Source of the DNA: Bradyrhizobium sp. BR 10289
Lineage (GTDB): Bacteria; Pseudomonadota; Alphaproteobacteria; Rhizobiales; Xanthobacteraceae
Length of the DNA: 64,000 nt
Assembly: GCF_019455385.1 (NCBI RefSeq)
Contig: NZ_JACOFR010000002.1
Location: 580,735 to 644,734 of the forward strand
Direction of reading: 5' to 3'
Shown here: one piece after another, positions 62,489 through 64,000 of the stretch
Layout of the letters: every line of letters starts with the position of its first letter
Numbering within the stretch: the first letter of the stretch is position 1
The notes under the pieces: generated by a model
Told to the model about the DNA's origin: nothing
What the model saw: only the letters and a program-made list of their open reading frames with translations
Database searches by the model: none
Position numbers and translations under genes: made by a program

Positions 62489-63307
62489 TCAATCCCATTT
62501 TGGTGCGAAGCCGAAATCGGTCAGGCGGCCCTTGGGGCTGGCGAGCGCAGCGATCTCGGCCATCTCGGCATCGGTCAGCTCGAAATCGAAGATATCGATG
62601 TTCTCCGACAGGCGTTCGACGCGCGAGGTGCGCGGGATCGCGGCAACGTTCTGTTGCACGAGCCAGCGCAGGCAGATCTGCGCCGGGCTCTTGCGATGCG
62701 CGCGGCCGATCGCCGCAAGTGTTTGGTCGGACTTGATGCGGCCCCTGGCGATCGGGCTGTAGGCCACCAGCGCGAGGCCGTGCTGGTCGCAGGCCGCCCT
62801 CACCTTGGTCTGGTCGAGATAGGGATGGTATTCGACCTGGTTGCAGACCAGCGGCTCCGGTGACAGCTCCACCGCCTGCTCGATCAGCGCCACCGTGAAG
62901 TTGGAGACGCCGATATGGCGGGTGAGGCCCATGCGCTTGGCATGCGACAGCGCGCCGAGCGTCTCCGCCAGCGGCACGTGCGGATTAGGCCAGTGCAGCA
63001 GCAAGAGATCAACGGAGGGCAGCCGCAGGCGCACCAGGCTCTCCTTGACCGAGCGCTCGAGGTCATAGGGCGTGAAATGGCTGGTCCAGACTTTCGTGGT
63101 GAGGAAGATGTCGTCACGGCGCACGCCCGAGGCGCGCAGGCCGTCGCCGACCTCGCGCTCGTTGTTGTAGATCTGCGCGGTGTCGATATGGCGATAGCCG
63201 AGTCGCAGCGCCTGCTCGACGACGCGTGCAGCCGGCCGGCCGCTCAGCTCCCAGGTCCCGAGCCCGATCGCCGGTATCCTTGCGCCATTGGCTTGGACGA
63301 ACAGCAT
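62489..63307 (-). CDS. Aldo/keto reductase (2,5-diketo-D-gluconate reductase-like)
   Basis: A 272-residue aldo/keto reductase. Catalytic tetrad: Asp/Tyr in DTAQIYNNEREVG, Lys in TTKVWTSHF, His in LLLHWPNPH. It is the AKR5-like (DkgB) branch, reducing ketones or aldehydes with NADPH. ATG 63307 has AGAGGA upstream; ten more residues are possible. Located next to the XRE gene, in the same direction. Confidence 0.93.
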   Translation of the reverse strand: MLFVQANGARIPAIGLGTWELSGRPAARVVEQALRLGYRHIDTAQIYNNEREVGDGLRASGVRRDDIFLTTKVWTSHFTPYDLERSVKESLVRLRLPSVDLLLLHWPNPHVPLAETLGALSHAKRMGLTRHIGVSNFTVALIEQAVELSPEPLVCNQVEYHPYLDQTKVRAACDQHGLALVAYSPIARGRIKSDQTLAAIGRAHRKSPAQICLRWLVQQNVAAIPRTSRVERLSENIDIFDFELTDAEMAEIAALASPKGRLTDFGFAPKWD

Positions 63308-63451
63308 GAGGAATCCTCTCTGTTGCAGCGCCCCCAAAGAGTCGTGCCGAGTCGTGACCGGTCGTGACCAGGCATCATTATGGACCCGGTCCGCCAGAGT
63401 GCAACGGAGGCCGGGCCGGATCTTCAGTGCAATGCTAACGGGAGGTTGGTA

Positions 63452-63766
63452 TCAGGCTTTGGCGAGCGCCTGGAACACGGTATCGGGCGCATGCGCGATC
63501 ACCGCCAGCAGCGCACGGGCCGGCCCGCGCGGAGCGCGCTTGCCCTGCTCCCAATTGCGGATGGTCTCGACGGGCACGCCGAGCTTTGCAGCGAACTCCA
63601 TCTGGGTCAGGCAGGCGCGGCGGCGCAAATCACGCACCGCGTGCGAGCTGTCGCCCTGTACAGCGTTGTCCATGGTCTGCACCGGCGAGGGCTGGACCGG
63701 AAATTCCTGTCCGTCCCGCAACTCAACGACCCGTCCGTCCGCCTTCAGCCGCAACCGCATGTTCAT
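63452..63766 (-). CDS. XRE-family helix-turn-helix regulator
   Basis: A 104-residue protein. The C-terminal half is a Cro/C1-type HTH (RDLRRRACLTQMEFAAKLGVPVETIRNWEQGKRAPRGPARALLAVIAHAPDTVF), with an N-terminal segment of unknown function. It resembles HigA-like antitoxins, but no toxin gene is beside it. Start may be 63766 or 63760 (MNM and MRL). Confidence 0.8.
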   Translation of the reverse strand: MNMRLRLKADGRVVELRDGQEFPVQPSPVQTMDNAVQGDSSHAVRDLRRRACLTQMEFAAKLGVPVETIRNWEQGKRAPRGPARALLAVIAHAPDTVFQALAKA

Positions 63767-63825
63767 TCCCCCAAGCGAGGAAGATGATGCGGCAGGTCGC
63801 TTAAGTTCGGATTAAAGATGATGGT

Positions 63826-63882
63826 CTCGTGCCCCGGACGCGGCGCAGCGCGCCTCCGCGGTGCGCCGCAGAACCGGGGCCC
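63826..63882. repeat. Palindromic repeat near the right end
   Basis: GCCCCGG (63831-63837) and CCGGGGC (63874-63880) enclose GCGGCGCAGCGCGCC and GGTGCGCCGC, which also pair. Related by sequence to 30684-30712. Confidence 0.55.
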
Positions 63883-63984
63883 AGCTGACTACAGAGTGTG
63901 TCGCTTCTGATGGTGTGGACGGCCCCCTACGGCATCAGTTGTGCCAGAATGAGGTTGTCACACACCCATTCACAGGAGCCGTCC

Positions 63985-64000
63985 GTGAGCCAGATTATCC
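63985..64000 (+). mobile_element. Start of an IS110-type transposase gene (cut by window end)
   Basis: A GTG at 63985 with AGGAG about eight bases upstream starts VSQII before the window ends. Many IS110 transposases begin M(S/T)xI, and the preceding ~90 bases (63900-63984) have no coding capacity. The leader of IS110 elements encodes a bridge RNA. Only five codons are visible, so family assignment rests on this beginning and the leader; it is tentative. Confidence 0.35.

Overview
The window is high-GC chromosomal DNA of an alphaproteobacterium, most likely Bradyrhizobium or a close Nitrobacteraceae relative. The evidence is the gene content: adjacent divK and pleD cell-cycle regulators, the division-site ATPase MipZ, an EipB-type envelope protein, DUF1489 and DUF3572 proteins, a phasin, an Omp25/31-type porin-like protein and a clpS-clpA pair. 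Many long palindromic intergenic repeats of a kind I associate with Bradyrhizobium are also present. No tRNA, rRNA or CRISPR array was seen. Genus assignment is inference from recall, not from a search.

Layout. 0-9.4 kb is housekeeping: topA, rnr, a DUF983 gene, a Nudix hydrolase, a luciferase-like monooxygenase and rpmG. 9.5-15.5 kb is envelope and accessory: a secreted beta-helix protein, an outer-membrane beta-barrel protein, a proline/valine-rich secreted protein, a bleomycin-resistance/VOC protein, and a divergent MFS exporter/TetR pair with a clear operator. 15.6-19.2 kb holds divK-pleD and a DUF3572-dinB overlap pair. 19.2-28.4 kb is a mosaic: two unequal arms, each starting with a dinB 3' end and finishing with a near-identical ridA gene. 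The first arm carries an ACT protein, two orphan transport binding proteins and a LysR gene. The second carries a 6-oxocamphor-hydrolase-like crotonase, a LysR gene, a peroxiredoxin-like gene and two short-chain dehydrogenases. 28.4-37 kb has eipB, a third Rid protein, GDPD, a FemAB-like acyltransferase, HIT, trmO, azlCD, a SPOR lytic transglycosylase, a TRAP binding protein and a HAD phosphatase.

37.1-40.3 kb is an aldoxime-nitrile module: a phenylacetaldoxime-dehydratase-like haem enzyme and a nitrilase, divergent from an AraC regulator. Together these would turn aldoximes into nitriles and then carboxylic acids. 40.7-50 kb has an aldo/keto reductase, a DHA2-type MFS exporter, a PEGA lipoprotein, clpA and clpS, an orphan TadG-like protein and a phasin preceded by two TGC-N3-GCA palindromes. 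50.2-63.8 kb has a D-Ala-D-Ala carboxypeptidase with SPOR domain, a VWA/DnaJ pair, an alpha/beta hydrolase, mipZ, panC, several small conserved proteins, a GST, a DUF599 protein, a TonB/TolA-like protein, an aldo/keto reductase and an XRE regulator. The window ends at the first codons of what looks like an IS110-type transposase.

Most notable observations: the dinB/ridA arrangement, which reads like the novel joint of an old tandem duplication whose two copies now hold different cargo; the aldoxime-nitrile cluster; PhaR-like operators at the phasin gene and one further site near an alpha/beta hydrolase; and the IS110-like leader at the right edge, where a bridge RNA would be expected.
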